Below are positions 25,582 to 36,965 of a stretch of DNA of 64,000 nt, in pieces (positions within the stretch are counted from its first letter, which is position 1; each line of letters starts with the position of its first letter). The notes under the pieces were generated by a model. That model ran no database searches. It was given only the letters and a program-made list of their open reading frames with translations, and had not been told where the DNA came from. This DNA comes from Stutzerimonas chloritidismutans AW-1 (GTDB lineage Bacteria > Pseudomonadota > Gammaproteobacteria > Pseudomonadales > Pseudomonadaceae): positions 1 through 64,000 of the forward strand of contig NZ_AOFQ01000016.1 of NCBI RefSeq assembly GCF_000495915.1. Reading direction: 5' to 3'. The position numbers and the translations under genes were made by a program.

Positions 25582-26889
25582 TTACGGTCGACGGGCGTCG
25601 GCTTCGCTGCGCCAGCGTTTGATATGTTCGGCGAGCAGGTCGGCGATGGGCAGGCAAGCGCCGAGCCGGTAGAGGTTCCAGTAATGGCCTTCCAGGGTGC
25701 GGTTGATCAGCAAGGTGCCGGAAGCCGGTTGCAGGCTGCCGAGTGCGGACATCATCAGGGGGAACAGCTCGGACAGCCGTTGATGCAGCGCCGCCTCGCG
25801 GAAGTCCCACTGCGCGCCGGGTTGCAGCAGCGGGTGCAGCATCAGGTGGATGCGTCGATGCAGGCCGTGCGGCGGCGTGCTCCCCGGTTGGCGTCCGCCC
25901 AGGGCTTGAAAACCCGGTTCCAGCGCTTCGCTGGAGATGCCACGCAGTGCTTCGAATAGCTGCACGTAGCCGGCCAGCAAGCGCGGCTCCAAGCGCAGCA
26001 CACTGCCGAAATCGTAGACCACCAGCTCGCCGGACTCGGTCCAGGCGAGGTTGCCGGGATGCGGATCGGTATGCAGCCGTTGCAGACCGAATGCCTGCTC
26101 GGCCAGCCATTCGCAGAGGGTTTCGGCCAGGCGCTGACGCACCTCCGCCGGGGCCTGTTCGACCTCGGCCATGGAGCGGCCCGGCAGGTCTTCCAGCACC
26201 AGCACACCGGGCCGGCAGAGTTCGCCCGCGGCAAAGGGAATGCGGATGCCCGGCCAGTTGCTGAAGTGCTCGCGGAAGGCTTCGAGGTTGGCGCGCTCGG
26301 CCTCGTAGTCGAGTTCCTCGGCAATGGCCCGTTGCAGCTCGATATACACCGCATCGAGACGCGCGGGCGGCGTGCCGAACAGTCGCCCGAGCGGCATCAA
26401 GCGGCGTAGTTGGCGCAGATCGGCATCGCAGATGGCGCGGATGCCGGGGTACTGGACCTTCATGATCAGCGCCCTGCCCTGCCTATCCCGAGCGCGGTGG
26501 ACCTGGCCCAGCGAGGCCGCCGCCGCGGGCTCCGGGTCGATGGACTCGAACAGTTCGTACAGCTTGCCGTCATAGACGCGCTGCAGATTGGCTTGCAGTG
26601 CATCGAACGGCAGCGAGGGCACCTGGTTCTGCAAGCGCGCCAGCGCCGCGCTGATCGGTTCGGGCAGCAGGTCCTGCCATTGCGAGGCCTGCTGACCGAG
26701 CTTCAGCACCGGGCCCTTCATCTGCCCAAGCGCATCACCGAGCAGTTCACCGACCGGCACCCAGTCGATACGCGCCTTGCCTGGCGTGATGCGCTGCACC
26801 AACAAGTTGCCGGCAATGCGCGCGCCAGTGCCGCCCAGTTGCAGAAAGCGACCCAGTGCCGAAGCCGACGGACGAGAGAATCGAGACAT
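25582..26889 (-). CDS. ABC1/UbiB-family atypical kinase
   Basis: This 435-residue protein has the ABC1/ADCK hallmarks: KLGQ near residue 66, the alanine-rich loop AAAASLGQVHRA that replaces the glycine-rich loop, VQYPG, HTDPHPGN as catalytic loop and YDFGS as DFG-like motif. UbiB itself supports ubiquinone synthesis, but this paralogue lies outside the ubi operon, beside an SDR, so a lipid- or quinone-related ATPase role is only inferred. The start is the ATG at MSRFSRP; the frame stays open about 66 codons upstream without support. Confidence 0.83.
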   Translation of the reverse strand: MSRFSRPSASALGRFLQLGGTGARIAGNLLVQRITPGKARIDWVPVGELLGDALGQMKGPVLKLGQQASQWQDLLPEPISAALARLQNQVPSLPFDALQANLQRVYDGKLYELFESIDPEPAAAASLGQVHRARDRQGRALIMKVQYPGIRAICDADLRQLRRLMPLGRLFGTPPARLDAVYIELQRAIAEELDYEAERANLEAFREHFSNWPGIRIPFAAGELCRPGVLVLEDLPGRSMAEVEQAPAEVRQRLAETLCEWLAEQAFGLQRLHTDPHPGNLAWTESGELVVYDFGSVLRLEPRLLAGYVQLFEALRGISSEALEPGFQALGGRQPGSTPPHGLHRRIHLMLHPLLQPGAQWDFREAALHQRLSELFPLMMSALGSLQPASGTLLINRTLEGHYWNLYRLGACLPIADLLAEHIKRWRSEADARRP

Positions 26890-27323
26890 GCAGGCGACCC
26901 GCGAAGGCAAAGGCTGATCATGGGGCAGCCCGGCCCATGATCCAAGGTTCAATGGTTGCAGTCTGTTGCGCAGCGGAGGGGTTCGAAGTAGCTCAAGGGC
27001 AACGAGCGAAGCGCCCGGGGGGACCGCGCAGCAGATGTTCGCGCCGCCTGGAGAGCGCGCTGCAGCGGAGGTGCCGAGCAAATTCATGCGGAACGGGCAG
27101 GCGGCTGGCGAGTCGGATTAAATGACTGCGCCCCTCGAACGTCGACCGCCAAACGCGCAATTTTCGGCACATCAGAAGCGCATCAGGCGACGATTCGAGC
27201 GGCATTCAGCCCGACCTGCCCACCAGGCGAGAAACGGGCCTGTTCCCCTCCGCCTTTGTCCCGATATGGACATGCAGGAGTGGGAACGAAGCACGCAGCG
27301 GCGCCTGCGTTAAGGAGAACGGA
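26890..27323. other. 434-bp divergent spacer with an inverted repeat
   Basis: The spacer is between the kinase-SDR and KaiC-kinase operons. GATCATGGG (26916-26924) and CCCATGATC (26934-26942) form a perfect 9-bp dyad 27 bp upstream of the kinase start, a candidate operator. The KaiC gene has a near-perfect TAAGGAG ribosome site at the right end. No convincing gene lies in between. Confidence 0.5.
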
Positions 27324-28833
27324 ATGACCGATTTCACTAATCTTTCCTTCCAACCAGACGATGAACCCCCTCGCATTTCCACTGGCAGCGAGGGGCTGGA
27401 TGACATTCTCGGCGGCGGCCTCGACCCCAACCGCATGTACCTGTACGAAGGTAGCCCGGGCTCGGGCAAGACCACCATTGCGCTGCAGTTCCTGCTCGAA
27501 GGGGTCCGCCAGGGCGAGCGCGTTCTCTATGTAACCCTCTCGGAAACCAAGGACGAACTGGAGCTGGTCGCCAAGCGGCACGGCTGGTCCCTCGACGGTA
27601 TCGATGTGTTCGAGCTGGTCACGCCGGAAACCAGCCTGGACCCGGACCTCGAACTGACGGTGCTGCACCCCGTGGAGATGGAGCTGAGTGAAACCACGCA
27701 GCAGGTGTTCGATCGGGTCACCGAAACCAATCCGAGTCGCGTGATCTTCGACAGCCTCTCGGAAATGCGCCTGCTAGCGCAAAGCCCTCTGCGCTACCGC
27801 CGGCAGGTGTTGGCGCTCAAGCATTTCTTCACCACCCGCAACTGCACGGTGATCCTGCTCGACGACCAGACTTCGGAAGTGGGCGACCTGCAACTGCATT
27901 CCATCTCCCACGGCGTGGTCATGCTGGAGCAGGTGGCAATCGACTACGGTGCCGAGCGCAGGCGTCTGCGGGTGATCAAGATGCGTGGCATCCAGTTTCG
28001 CGGCGGTTACCACGACTTCGCCATCCGCAAGGGCGGCCTGCGCATCTATCCCCGGCTCATCGCCGCCGAGCACCACTCGTCCTTCTCCGGTGAGCTGGCC
28101 TCGTCCGGTAATCCGGCACTGGACAAGATGCTGGGTGGCGGCCTGGAACGCGGCACCAACGCGCTGCTGGTCGGCGCTGCCGGCGTGGGCAAATCCTCGC
28201 TGGCCTTGAGCTATGCGGTCGCGGCGTGCAAACGCGGCGAGCAGGTCGCCTTTTTCGTCTTTGACGAAAACATCGCCACGCTGCTGGCGCGCGGGCGGGC
28301 GCTGGGGCTGCCCATGGAACCGTGGATCGAACAGGGGCTGCTGCATCTGCAGCAGGTCGACCCGGCCGAGCTGTCGCCCGGCGAGTTCACCGCCGCGGTC
28401 CGCCAGAGCGTAGAGGTGCGGGGGGCCGGCCTGGTGATTCTGGACAGCCTCAACGGCTATCTGCACGCGATGCCTGATGGCCGATTCCTGATTCTGCAGA
28501 TGCACGAGCTGTTGAGTTATCTGGGCCAGAAAGGCGTGATCAGCATCATGGTGCTCGCCCAGCATGGCCTGGTCGGCCCAATGGATACGCCTGTGGATAT
28601 CAGCTATCTCAGCGATGCGGTTATCATGCAGCGCTACTTCGAGCATGCCGGCGTCGTTCGCCGGGCGTTGTCAGTGGTGAAAAAGCGCAGCGGACGGCAT
28701 GAAAACACCGTCCGTGAGTACCGCCTCAGTAGCGCCGGCCTCGAGGTCGGGCCGCCGCTCAGCCACTTCAGCGGCATCCTATCGGGCACACCGGAATACA
28801 CCGGTGATGCGACTCAGCTACTGACAGACGAGC

Positions 28834-28850
<17 letters not shown>
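27324..28850 (+). CDS. KaiC-like tandem RecA ATPase
   Basis: This 508-residue protein has two KaiC/RecA domains, with Walker A motifs GSPGSGKT (43-50) and GAAGVGKS (284-291) and the ISTGSEGLDDILGGGL start typical of KaiC relatives. KaiA and KaiB are not nearby, so this is not a cyanobacterial clock. In non-cyanobacteria such proteins are usually paired with a histidine kinase, and the next gene here is one, overlapping by 17 nt. A role in stress or light signalling is possible but unproven. Confidence 0.87.
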
Positions 28851-30537
<1,687 letters not shown>

Positions 30538-30546
30538 CCGGTTTAC

Positions 30547-30984
30547 TCAGCGCTTAGAGCCAAAACCAGGCGCATTGCAGTTGAGGTAGGGGCCATCTTC
30601 ACGCTCTTCACCGACTTTCACGTAAAGCTTGGCCTCGCGCAGCGTGAGCCGTATGGGCAGCGTCTGAAGCGTATCCTCACCAACCGTAATGCAATTGAAC
30701 GCGGCCTCAAACTCATCGCCCTCGGCGAGCGCGGTGTTTATTGGACAGGTTCGTTTATCGAGCGCCATGCTCTTTTTCGTAACGAATACGGCATTCATGA
30801 AGAACGGCTGCTGAAGCTCTGCGCAGTTTCCTTCCCTTCCCCAGAGCCCGTGGTACTCGGTAGGTATTACATCCTGTCCGATCAGCTCCCTGCCAATGAC
30901 GCCATTGAGTTCGGTCGCCGCCTGTGCGGGTGGTGTCGCCAGCCAAACCAGCGCCAACACGCATAGAGATCCTTTTAGGTACAT
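30547..30984 (-). CDS. Small periplasmic protein of unknown function
   Basis: This 145-residue protein has a clear signal peptide (MYLKGSLCVLALVWLATPPAQA) and a mature part with four cysteines that could form two disulfides. No family is recognised. The start at 30984 follows AAGGAAGCAAGG; an upstream in-frame start would put the signal peptide inside the protein. It converges on the kinase gene with 9 bp between. Confidence 0.65.
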   Translation of the reverse strand: MYLKGSLCVLALVWLATPPAQAATELNGVIGRELIGQDVIPTEYHGLWGREGNCAELQQPFFMNAVFVTKKSMALDKRTCPINTALAEGDEFEAAFNCITVGEDTLQTLPIRLTLREAKLYVKVGEEREDGPYLNCNAPGFGSKR

Positions 30985-31164
30985 CCTTGCTTCCTTGTAT
31001 TGATGATGGGGGCATTCGGTGGTGACAACCTGCGTTCCAAGCGCACCTGATGGGCGTTCCGTTACAGAAATCCCGACTTTGGCTTCAAGGCTGCACACGC
31101 CTGGGCCTGCATGCTACCGTCCATCGCACTCAGCATCACAATAAACGTGTCGAGGGATGCCGCC

Positions 31165-31785
31165 ATGCAACCGAAAGATCACTGGGAAAAGGTCTATTCC
31201 ACCAAGGCCGCTGACGAGGTCAGCTGGTTTCAGGAACACGCCGAGCTGTCGCTGAAACTGATCCGCGATGCGGACGTGCCTTCGACGGCATCGATCATCG
31301 ACGTGGGCGGCGGCGCCTCGACACTGGTCGATGATCTTCTGGCCAACGGTTATCGAAACCTGACAGTGCTCGACCTTTCTGCCGCGGCGCTGGCCACGGC
31401 CAAGACCAGACTCGGTTCCAACGCGGCGAGCGTCCGTTGGCTGGAGGCGAATGTCATCGAAGCCGCGCTACCCGAGCGCAGCTTCGATGTATGGCACGAC
31501 AGAGCAGTCTTTCACTTTCTGACCAGCGAAGAAGACAGGCATGCCTATGTGCGCCAGGTGCTGCACGCGGTCAAGCCCGGTGGGCTGGTGATAGTGGCCA
31601 CCTTCGCCGAGGATGGCCCGGAGAAATGCAGCGGCCTGCCGGTCATGCGCTATGGCGCCAGCGAGCTGCACGCCGAGTTCGGCGAACCCTTTCTGCTGCT
31701 CGGCCATGAAAAGGAATCGCACCACACCCCCGGCGGGATCGAACAGAAGTTCGTCTACTGCTTCTGCCGCAAACTGGTCCAGTAG
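31165..31785 (+). CDS. Class I SAM-dependent methyltransferase
   Basis: This 206-residue protein carries the SAM-binding motif I IIDVGGGAS near residue 45, acidic motif II (LDLSAAAL) and VWHDRAVFHF. It resembles the small YcgJ/thiopurine-type methyltransferases of proteobacteria that begin W-E-KVYSTK. The acceptor substrate is unknown. The ATG at 31165 follows GAGGGA; an earlier in-frame ATG adds 18 unlikely residues. Confidence 0.82.
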   Translation: MQPKDHWEKVYSTKAADEVSWFQEHAELSLKLIRDADVPSTASIIDVGGGASTLVDDLLANGYRNLTVLDLSAAALATAKTRLGSNAASVRWLEANVIEAALPERSFDVWHDRAVFHFLTSEEDRHAYVRQVLHAVKPGGLVIVATFAEDGPEKCSGLPVMRYGASELHAEFGEPFLLLGHEKESHHTPGGIEQKFVYCFCRKLVQ

Positions 31786-31942
31786 CAGGCAGCGCTGACA
31801 GCTGATCGCAGCGGCTCCACTGAAATCGCACAGCAGCAACTAGCCATAGCCGAAGGCGTACCTTCTGGCGAAACCTTTTTCTGCACTTGTCCTGGACCCG
31901 ATTTAAATGATCGTAGCCAGGAGTTTTTCGCACCAGCAGGAC

Positions 31943-32395
31943 CTAGCCCCGCTCACTCTTGGGTGTGTCCATCACGATGTAGCTTGTGATCGACGACACG
32001 TGGGGCAAGGTGCCCAGCACTTCGGTGTGGAACAACTTGTACGCTTTGATATCTGCAACTTCTACGCGCAACAGATACTCGAGCGCACCAGTGACTGTGT
32101 GGAATTCGACCACGTCGGGAGAGGCGGCGATAGCACGCTCAAAGGCTCCCAAACTTTCTTTGGTATGGCTGGAAAGCCCAACGGCCACATAGACGACAAA
32201 GCCAGCGCCCAGCAGCGCCTTGTCGATCACCGCCCGGTAGCCCTTGATAACTCCGCTGCGCTCCAACTCCTGCACGCGTCTGAGGCACGCCGAAGGCGAT
32301 AAACCGACACGTTCCGCCAGTTTCAGGTTGGTCTGGCGAGCGTCATCGGAAAGCTCACACAATATCTTTCTATCAATTCGATCAATCTCAAGCAT
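31943..32395 (-). CDS. Lrp/AsnC-family regulator
   Basis: This 150-residue protein has an N-terminal HTH (IDRKILCELSDDARQTNLKL) and a C-terminal ACT-like ligand domain. It is divergent from a LysE-type amino-acid exporter with 100 bp between. Family knowledge says such Lrp proteins sense the exported amino acid and activate the exporter. Codon use is slightly less GC-rich than average here. Confidence 0.88.
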   Translation of the reverse strand: MLEIDRIDRKILCELSDDARQTNLKLAERVGLSPSACLRRVQELERSGVIKGYRAVIDKALLGAGFVVYVAVGLSSHTKESLGAFERAIAASPDVVEFHTVTGALEYLLRVEVADIKAYKLFHTEVLGTLPHVSSITSYIVMDTPKSERG

Positions 32396-32436
32396 TTGTT
32401 GCTTCCATATCTAGCAGCGCCGAAATTATGCAACAA
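32396..32436. promoter_or_regulatory. Dyad in the lrp-lysE divergent spacer
   Basis: TTGTTGC (32396-32402) and GCAACAA (32430-32436) form a perfect 7-bp inverted repeat with a 27-nt spacer directly upstream of the Lrp start. It is a candidate binding site for autoregulation and exporter control. Confidence 0.4.
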
Positions 32437-32495
32437 CAATTCTCGAGCCGGACAATAAAATTGCAGCACCAATTTCAAAGCAAAGAGTTGTATTG

Positions 32496-33104
32496 ATGAG
32501 CGATCTCGGAGTCCTCCTGCCGTTTCTGATGTTTGCCATCGTCATGACTGGAACACCTGGCCCCAATAACCTCATGGTGCTCATGTCAGGTGCGCGAGTC
32601 GGCGTCTTGAGAACCATGCCGCTTGTTTGCGGCATCGCGCTTGGCATTGGTTTGCAGCTCGCGATAGTTGGCTCAGGCTTGGGCTCGGCGTTCGAGAGAA
32701 TCCCGGGCTTCCATACCGCGCTGAGTGTTGTCGGAGCGGCCTATATTCTTTGGCTCGCGTGGGCAATCGCTAACAGCGGCCCCTTGCAGATGCAGGTGGA
32801 TCCCAAGCCGCCAATGGGCCTCATAAGTGGGGCGGCGTTCCAATGGATCAATCCCAAGGCATGGGCACTATCGATAAGCGTGGCCGCAACCTACATCCCG
32901 CCTGAAAATCACTTTCTCAACTTATGCATCGCCGCTGTCATCTTGGCGGCGATATCGGTGCCTTGTGTGGGGGTATGGGCGCTGGGTGGCTTGACGTTCA
33001 GGCGCTGGCTGGGAAGGCCGCGGATTGCCTCGGCATTCAATGTTTCCATGGCTGTAATCCTGGTGGTTACAACGATGCCGGCAGTTCTGAACCTCTCGAT
33101 CTAG
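32496..33104 (+). CDS. LysE/RhtB-family amino-acid exporter
   Basis: This 202-residue inner-membrane protein has about six hydrophobic segments and the family's N-terminal GTPGPNNLMVLMSGARVG block. It exports amino acids or analogues; the substrate is not determined. The ATG at 32496 is preferred over a TTG directly before it. The divergent Lrp regulator is its likely controller. Confidence 0.87.
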   Translation: MSDLGVLLPFLMFAIVMTGTPGPNNLMVLMSGARVGVLRTMPLVCGIALGIGLQLAIVGSGLGSAFERIPGFHTALSVVGAAYILWLAWAIANSGPLQMQVDPKPPMGLISGAAFQWINPKAWALSISVAATYIPPENHFLNLCIAAVILAAISVPCVGVWALGGLTFRRWLGRPRIASAFNVSMAVILVVTTMPAVLNLSI

Positions 33105-33406
33105 CGAACATGGGCGCAGGCGTGGACCGCCTGCGGAAAATTGCACATCTCGCCACCTCTCCAACAATGCCCCAACAATGTGCATGCATGCCTATCTGGG
33201 CGCCGCCGATATGGTCCCGAGAAAGGAATGCCGGGCGTTCGCTGATGCACCATTCACGATCACTGCGAGCACCGTTTTCTCGCTTTACACGGTGATGCCG
33301 AAACGGCATCGGCTTGCTCGATATTCTCTGCTTCTGCGCACAGCATGACCCGCCAGATACTGCGCTCGCCGACCGCCATTTCGCGTCGGCAGAGCAGGAT
33401 CGAGCC
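33105..33406. other. 302-bp spacer with two hairpins
   Basis: After the exporter gene a perfect 8-bp stem (33115-33135) may terminate it. A 7-bp perfect stem GATGCCG-AAA-CGGCATC (33294-33310) lies about 100 bp upstream of the dioxygenase and could be an operator or leader stem. No gene is visible. Confidence 0.45.
33115..33135 (+). terminator. GC hairpin after the LysE-type gene
   Basis: CGCAGGCG and CGCCTGCG form a perfect 8-bp stem with a 5-nt loop, 10 bp after the stop codon. A short A/T stretch follows but no T-run. Confidence 0.45.
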
Positions 33407-34387
33407 ATGAACCAGTCCCTTTGTGCCCGCCATCTCGAAGCCGCCGCGCTGCCGCTGATCGATATCGCCGGGCTGTTTTCTCCCGACCTTGCCGAGCGCA
33501 CTGCCGTGGCCGAACGCATCGGCGCGGCCTGTCGCGAGGTCGGCTTCTTCTGCGTCGCCAACCACGGCGTCGACCCGGCGCTACAACAGGCGGTGTTCGA
33601 GCAGGCGCGGGCCTTCTTTTCCCAGCCGGAAGCAGGCAAGCGTGCGCTGGACAAGGTGCTCTCGAACGCCAATCGCGGCTATGAGCCGTTGCGCGGTCAG
33701 GTGCTGGAAGCCGGTGCGCCGGCCGATCTCAAGGAAGGCTTCTATATCGGCGAGGAGTTGGCCGAGGACGACCCGCGGGTACTGGCCGGTCGCTTCAACC
33801 ACGGTGCCAACCAGTGGCCAACCGAGCTTGCGGACTTTCGCCCGACCATGGAGCGCTATCGCAATGCGATTAACGCCCTCGCGGCACGGCTGATGGGCGC
33901 CATCGCGCTCTCGCTGCAACTGCCGGAGGAGCATTTCGCCGGCTTCTGCCGCGACTCCATGAGCACCCTGCGCCTGCTGCATTACCCGCCGCAGCCGACC
34001 AACGCCGCGCCCGGCGAGAAGGGCTGTGGCGCGCATACCGATTTCGGCGGGCTGACGCTGCTTCTGCAGGACGAGAACCCCGGCCTGCAGGTCTGGGATC
34101 GCCACAGCAAGAGCTGGATTCACGCGGCGCCCGTGCCCGGCACCTATGTGGTCAACCTGGGCGACATGATCGCCCGCTGGACCAACGACCAGTACCGTTC
34201 GACGCTACACCGGGTGGTCAACATTTCCGGGCGCGAGCGCTATAGCGTGCCGTTCTTCTTCAGCGGCAACCCGGACCATCTGGTCGAGTGCCTGCCGACC
34301 TGCCTCGCGCCGGGCGAGTCGCCACGCTACCCCACGGTGACGGTGGAAGAACACCACCGCGAGATGTACCGGAGGACCTATGGCTGA
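33407..34387 (+). CDS. Isopenicillin N synthase-like Fe(II)/2-oxoglutarate oxygenase
   Basis: This 326-residue non-heme iron oxygenase has the facial triad H210-x-D212 (GAHTDFGG) and H268 (STLHRV), and the 2-oxoglutarate-binding RYS (278-280). The N-terminal DIOX_N block includes GFFCVANHGV. Relatives in pseudomonads are found beside ABC importers and deaminases. Here it opens a tight cluster with an alpha/beta hydrolase (8-nt overlap), an ABC importer and a deaminase, so oxidation of an imported N-heterocycle is inferred. The start is the ATG at MNQSLCA; the frame is open upstream. Confidence 0.85.
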   Translation: MNQSLCARHLEAAALPLIDIAGLFSPDLAERTAVAERIGAACREVGFFCVANHGVDPALQQAVFEQARAFFSQPEAGKRALDKVLSNANRGYEPLRGQVLEAGAPADLKEGFYIGEELAEDDPRVLAGRFNHGANQWPTELADFRPTMERYRNAINALAARLMGAIALSLQLPEEHFAGFCRDSMSTLRLLHYPPQPTNAAPGEKGCGAHTDFGGLTLLLQDENPGLQVWDRHSKSWIHAAPVPGTYVVNLGDMIARWTNDQYRSTLHRVVNISGRERYSVPFFFSGNPDHLVECLPTCLAPGESPRYPTVTVEEHHREMYRRTYG

Positions 34388-35129
34388 CATCGTCCTCATC
34401 CACGGCGCCTGGGCCGGCAGCTGGGTCTGGGACGCGCTGCAGGATGGCCTGCGCGATGCCGGTCACCGACCGCAAGCGATCGATTTGCCGGGCAACGGCC
34501 ATGACGCCACGCCACTCGCCGAGGTCTCGCTGCAGCGCTATGTCGAACACGTCGGCGCATTGATCGAGACGCTGCCTGGTCCGATTCAGCTGGTGGCGCA
34601 TTCCGGCGGCGGCGTCACTGCCACTGCCGTGGCCGAGGCTTATGCCGAGCGCATCGCCGGGGTCGCCTATGTCGCCGGCATGATGCTGCCCAGCGGCATG
34701 GGCTTCGGCGAACTCTGCGCCGAACTCGCCCGCGACTTCCCCGAGGTCAGCGGCATCGGCCCTTATCTCGAAGCCGCGCCCGGCGGCAACCGCGTACCGG
34801 CCGATGCCGCCTGCGCCGTGTTCTTTCACGATGCACCGGCACAGGCCGCCATCGCTGCCGCACGCCGCCTGACGGTGCAGCCCGATGGTGGCCGCGATAT
34901 CGCCGCGCATTGGACGACCGCGCGTTTCGGTCGTCTGCCGCGCTTGTACATCGAAGCCGCGCAGGACCGCTCCGTGCTGCCACGGGTGCAACAGCGCATG
35001 CAGCAGCTGGTGCCTGGCGCCGAGCGGGTGGTGCTCGATTGCGGCCATGCGCCGCAATTGGCCATGCCCGGCGCGCTGCTCGCTGCCCTGCTGGATTTCT
35101 TCGCTCGCCATCCTCAACCCGTGCACTGA
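34380..35129 (+). CDS. Alpha/beta hydrolase
   Basis: This 249-residue hydrolase has the oxyanion HGAWAG motif (9-14), nucleophile S75 in AHSGGG and a C-terminal DCGHAPQ histidine, resembling plant-type methyl-esterase/hydroxynitrile-lyase-like enzymes. It overlaps the dioxygenase gene by 8 nt, so the two are translationally coupled and probably act in sequence on one compound, for example hydrolysing an ester or amide after oxidation. Confidence 0.83.
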   Translation: MADIVLIHGAWAGSWVWDALQDGLRDAGHRPQAIDLPGNGHDATPLAEVSLQRYVEHVGALIETLPGPIQLVAHSGGGVTATAVAEAYAERIAGVAYVAGMMLPSGMGFGELCAELARDFPEVSGIGPYLEAAPGGNRVPADAACAVFFHDAPAQAAIAAARRLTVQPDGGRDIAAHWTTARFGRLPRLYIEAAQDRSVLPRVQQRMQQLVPGAERVVLDCGHAPQLAMPGALLAALLDFFARHPQPVH

Positions 35130-35179
35130 CCCGTTTATTGCATCGCGCTTATCACGCCGAACCTTCAAGGAGCTTCACC

Positions 35180-36157
35180 ATGTTCAAGAAAACCCTGCTC
35201 GCCAGCACCCTGCTCGCGCTGTTCAGCCAATCCGCCCTGGCCGCCGACAAGGTGCGCTGGCTCAACGACTGGTTGCCAGCCGGCGACAAGGCCGCGATCT
35301 ACCTAGGTGTCGAACAGGGCCTGTTCGCCGCAGAAGGCATCGAAGTGGAAATCGCCAGTGCCCGTGGCGGTAGCGACGTGGTGAGCAAGCTGGCCACCAA
35401 CAGCGCGGACTTCGGCTCGGCCGGCCTGGCCTCGCTGCTGCAGGCCAAGGCCCAGGGCGAGGTGCCGGTGGTCGCCGTGGCGCCGATCTACAACAAGCAA
35501 CCGGACGCCTTCTTCACCACCGAGGGCTCAGGCATCGAGAGCTTCAAGGACATCGTCGGCAAGACGGTGGCCACGCCGACCTTCTCTGCCTCCAACGTCG
35601 TCTGGCCGCTGCTGCTGGAGCGCAATGGCATCGACCCGACCAGCGTCAAGCTGCTCAAGCTAGACCCCGGCGCGCTGGCGCCGATGCTCGCCACCGGCAA
35701 GGTCGACGCCACCATCAACTGGCTGACCGTCGCGCCCGGCTTCGTCCGTGCCCTCGGTGAAGCGGACAAGACGCTGAAGACCATCCCCTGGTCGGAATAC
35801 GGCTTCGAAGGCTACGGCCTGTCGCTGGTAGCGTCGCAGCGCTTCGTGCAGAGCCATCCCGAGGTCGCGAAGAAGTTCGTCAAGGCCTACCAGCAGGCGC
35901 AGAAGAACGCCATCGCCGACCCGGCTGCCGCGGCCGCCGCACTGAAGAAGATGGTCGCCGAGGTCGACGAGCAGCAGGCCGAGGAGCAATTCGCCGCCTC
36001 GGTACCCCTGATGCAGAACGAGATCAGCGCCGCCGAGGGCACCGGTTTCGACGCCAAACGCCTGGCCACTACCTGGGAATGGGTCGCCAAGGCGCAGGGC
36101 ATGCAGATCGACAGCCTCGACCCGGTCAGCGCCATCGACACCAGCCTGAGCGAGTGA
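35180..36157 (+). CDS. NMT1/SsuA-type ABC substrate-binding protein
   Basis: This 325-residue periplasmic binding protein has a signal peptide (cleavage near residue 22, QSALA) and the fold of sulfonate, nitrate and hydroxymethylpyrimidine-precursor binding proteins (RWLNDWLPAGDKAAIYLGVEQGLF). The WLPAGDKAAIY segment is close to pyrimidine-precursor (ThiY-like) binders. It is the first gene of a complete importer, with the ATPase 4 bp downstream. The ligand is probably a small heterocycle given the neighbours. Confidence 0.83.
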   Translation: MFKKTLLASTLLALFSQSALAADKVRWLNDWLPAGDKAAIYLGVEQGLFAAEGIEVEIASARGGSDVVSKLATNSADFGSAGLASLLQAKAQGEVPVVAVAPIYNKQPDAFFTTEGSGIESFKDIVGKTVATPTFSASNVVWPLLLERNGIDPTSVKLLKLDPGALAPMLATGKVDATINWLTVAPGFVRALGEADKTLKTIPWSEYGFEGYGLSLVASQRFVQSHPEVAKKFVKAYQQAQKNAIADPAAAAAALKKMVAEVDEQQAEEQFAASVPLMQNEISAAEGTGFDAKRLATTWEWVAKAQGMQIDSLDPVSAIDTSLSE

Positions 36158-36161
36158 TGCC

Positions 36162-36965
36162 ATGAACGCCGTAGCCCTGCCCGCCACGCCGCGCCCCAAC
36201 ATCAGCTTCGACCGAGTCAGTCAGGTCTTCACCTCCTCCGATGGCAGCGAGGTGGTGGCGCTGGACAACGCCAGTTTCGATATCGGCCGCCACGAGTTCA
36301 TCGCGGTGCTCGGCCCCTCGGGCTGCGGCAAGTCCACGCTGCTGCGCATCCTCGCCGGGCTGGTACGGCCAACTCACGGCCAGGTCAGCATCTACGGCAG
36401 TCCGGTGGACGGCCCGCGTGACGAGATAGGCATCGTCTTCCAGCGACCGACCCTGCTGCCCTGGTTGAACATCCGCGACAACCTGACCTTCCCAATGCGC
36501 CACAAGTACGGTCGCGTCACCGCACAGGAAATCACCCGCGGCGAAGAGTTGCTGGAACTGGTGGGGCTCAAGGAGTTCGGTAACAAGCGCCCGGACGAAC
36601 TCTCCGGCGGCATGCAGCAGCGCGCGTCGATTGCCCGGGCGTTGCTGCACGACCCGGAAATCCTGCTGATGGACGAGCCGTTCTCGGCCCTCGATGCCCT
36701 GACCCGCGACGAGCTGAGCCTGGAGCTGCTGAACATCTGGACACAGCGTCCGAAGACGGTGCTGTTCATCACCCACTCGATTCCCGAAGCGCTGCTGCTG
36801 GCCGACCGCATCCTGGTGATGTCGGCGCGCCCCGGCCGCGTGCAGGAAATCATCGATGTCGACCTGCCGCGCCCGCGGTCCATGGAAACCCTCACGGAGC
36901 CGCGTTTCAATGAGCTCGCCAACCATATCCGCCGCAAAGTCTTCTCGCGCCATGACGCCCATTAA
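36162..36965 (+). CDS. ABC importer ATPase (SsuB/TauB/ThiZ-type)
   Basis: This 267-residue ATPase has Walker A GPSGCGKST, Q-loop FQRPTLLPW, signature LSGGMQQRA, Walker B ILLMDEPFSALD and H-loop ITHSI. It serves the adjacent binding protein and permease; its end overlaps the permease start by 14 nt. Confidence 0.92.
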   Translation: MNAVALPATPRPNISFDRVSQVFTSSDGSEVVALDNASFDIGRHEFIAVLGPSGCGKSTLLRILAGLVRPTHGQVSIYGSPVDGPRDEIGIVFQRPTLLPWLNIRDNLTFPMRHKYGRVTAQEITRGEELLELVGLKEFGNKRPDELSGGMQQRASIARALLHDPEILLMDEPFSALDALTRDELSLELLNIWTQRPKTVLFITHSIPEALLLADRILVMSARPGRVQEIIDVDLPRPRSMETLTEPRFNELANHIRRKVFSRHDAH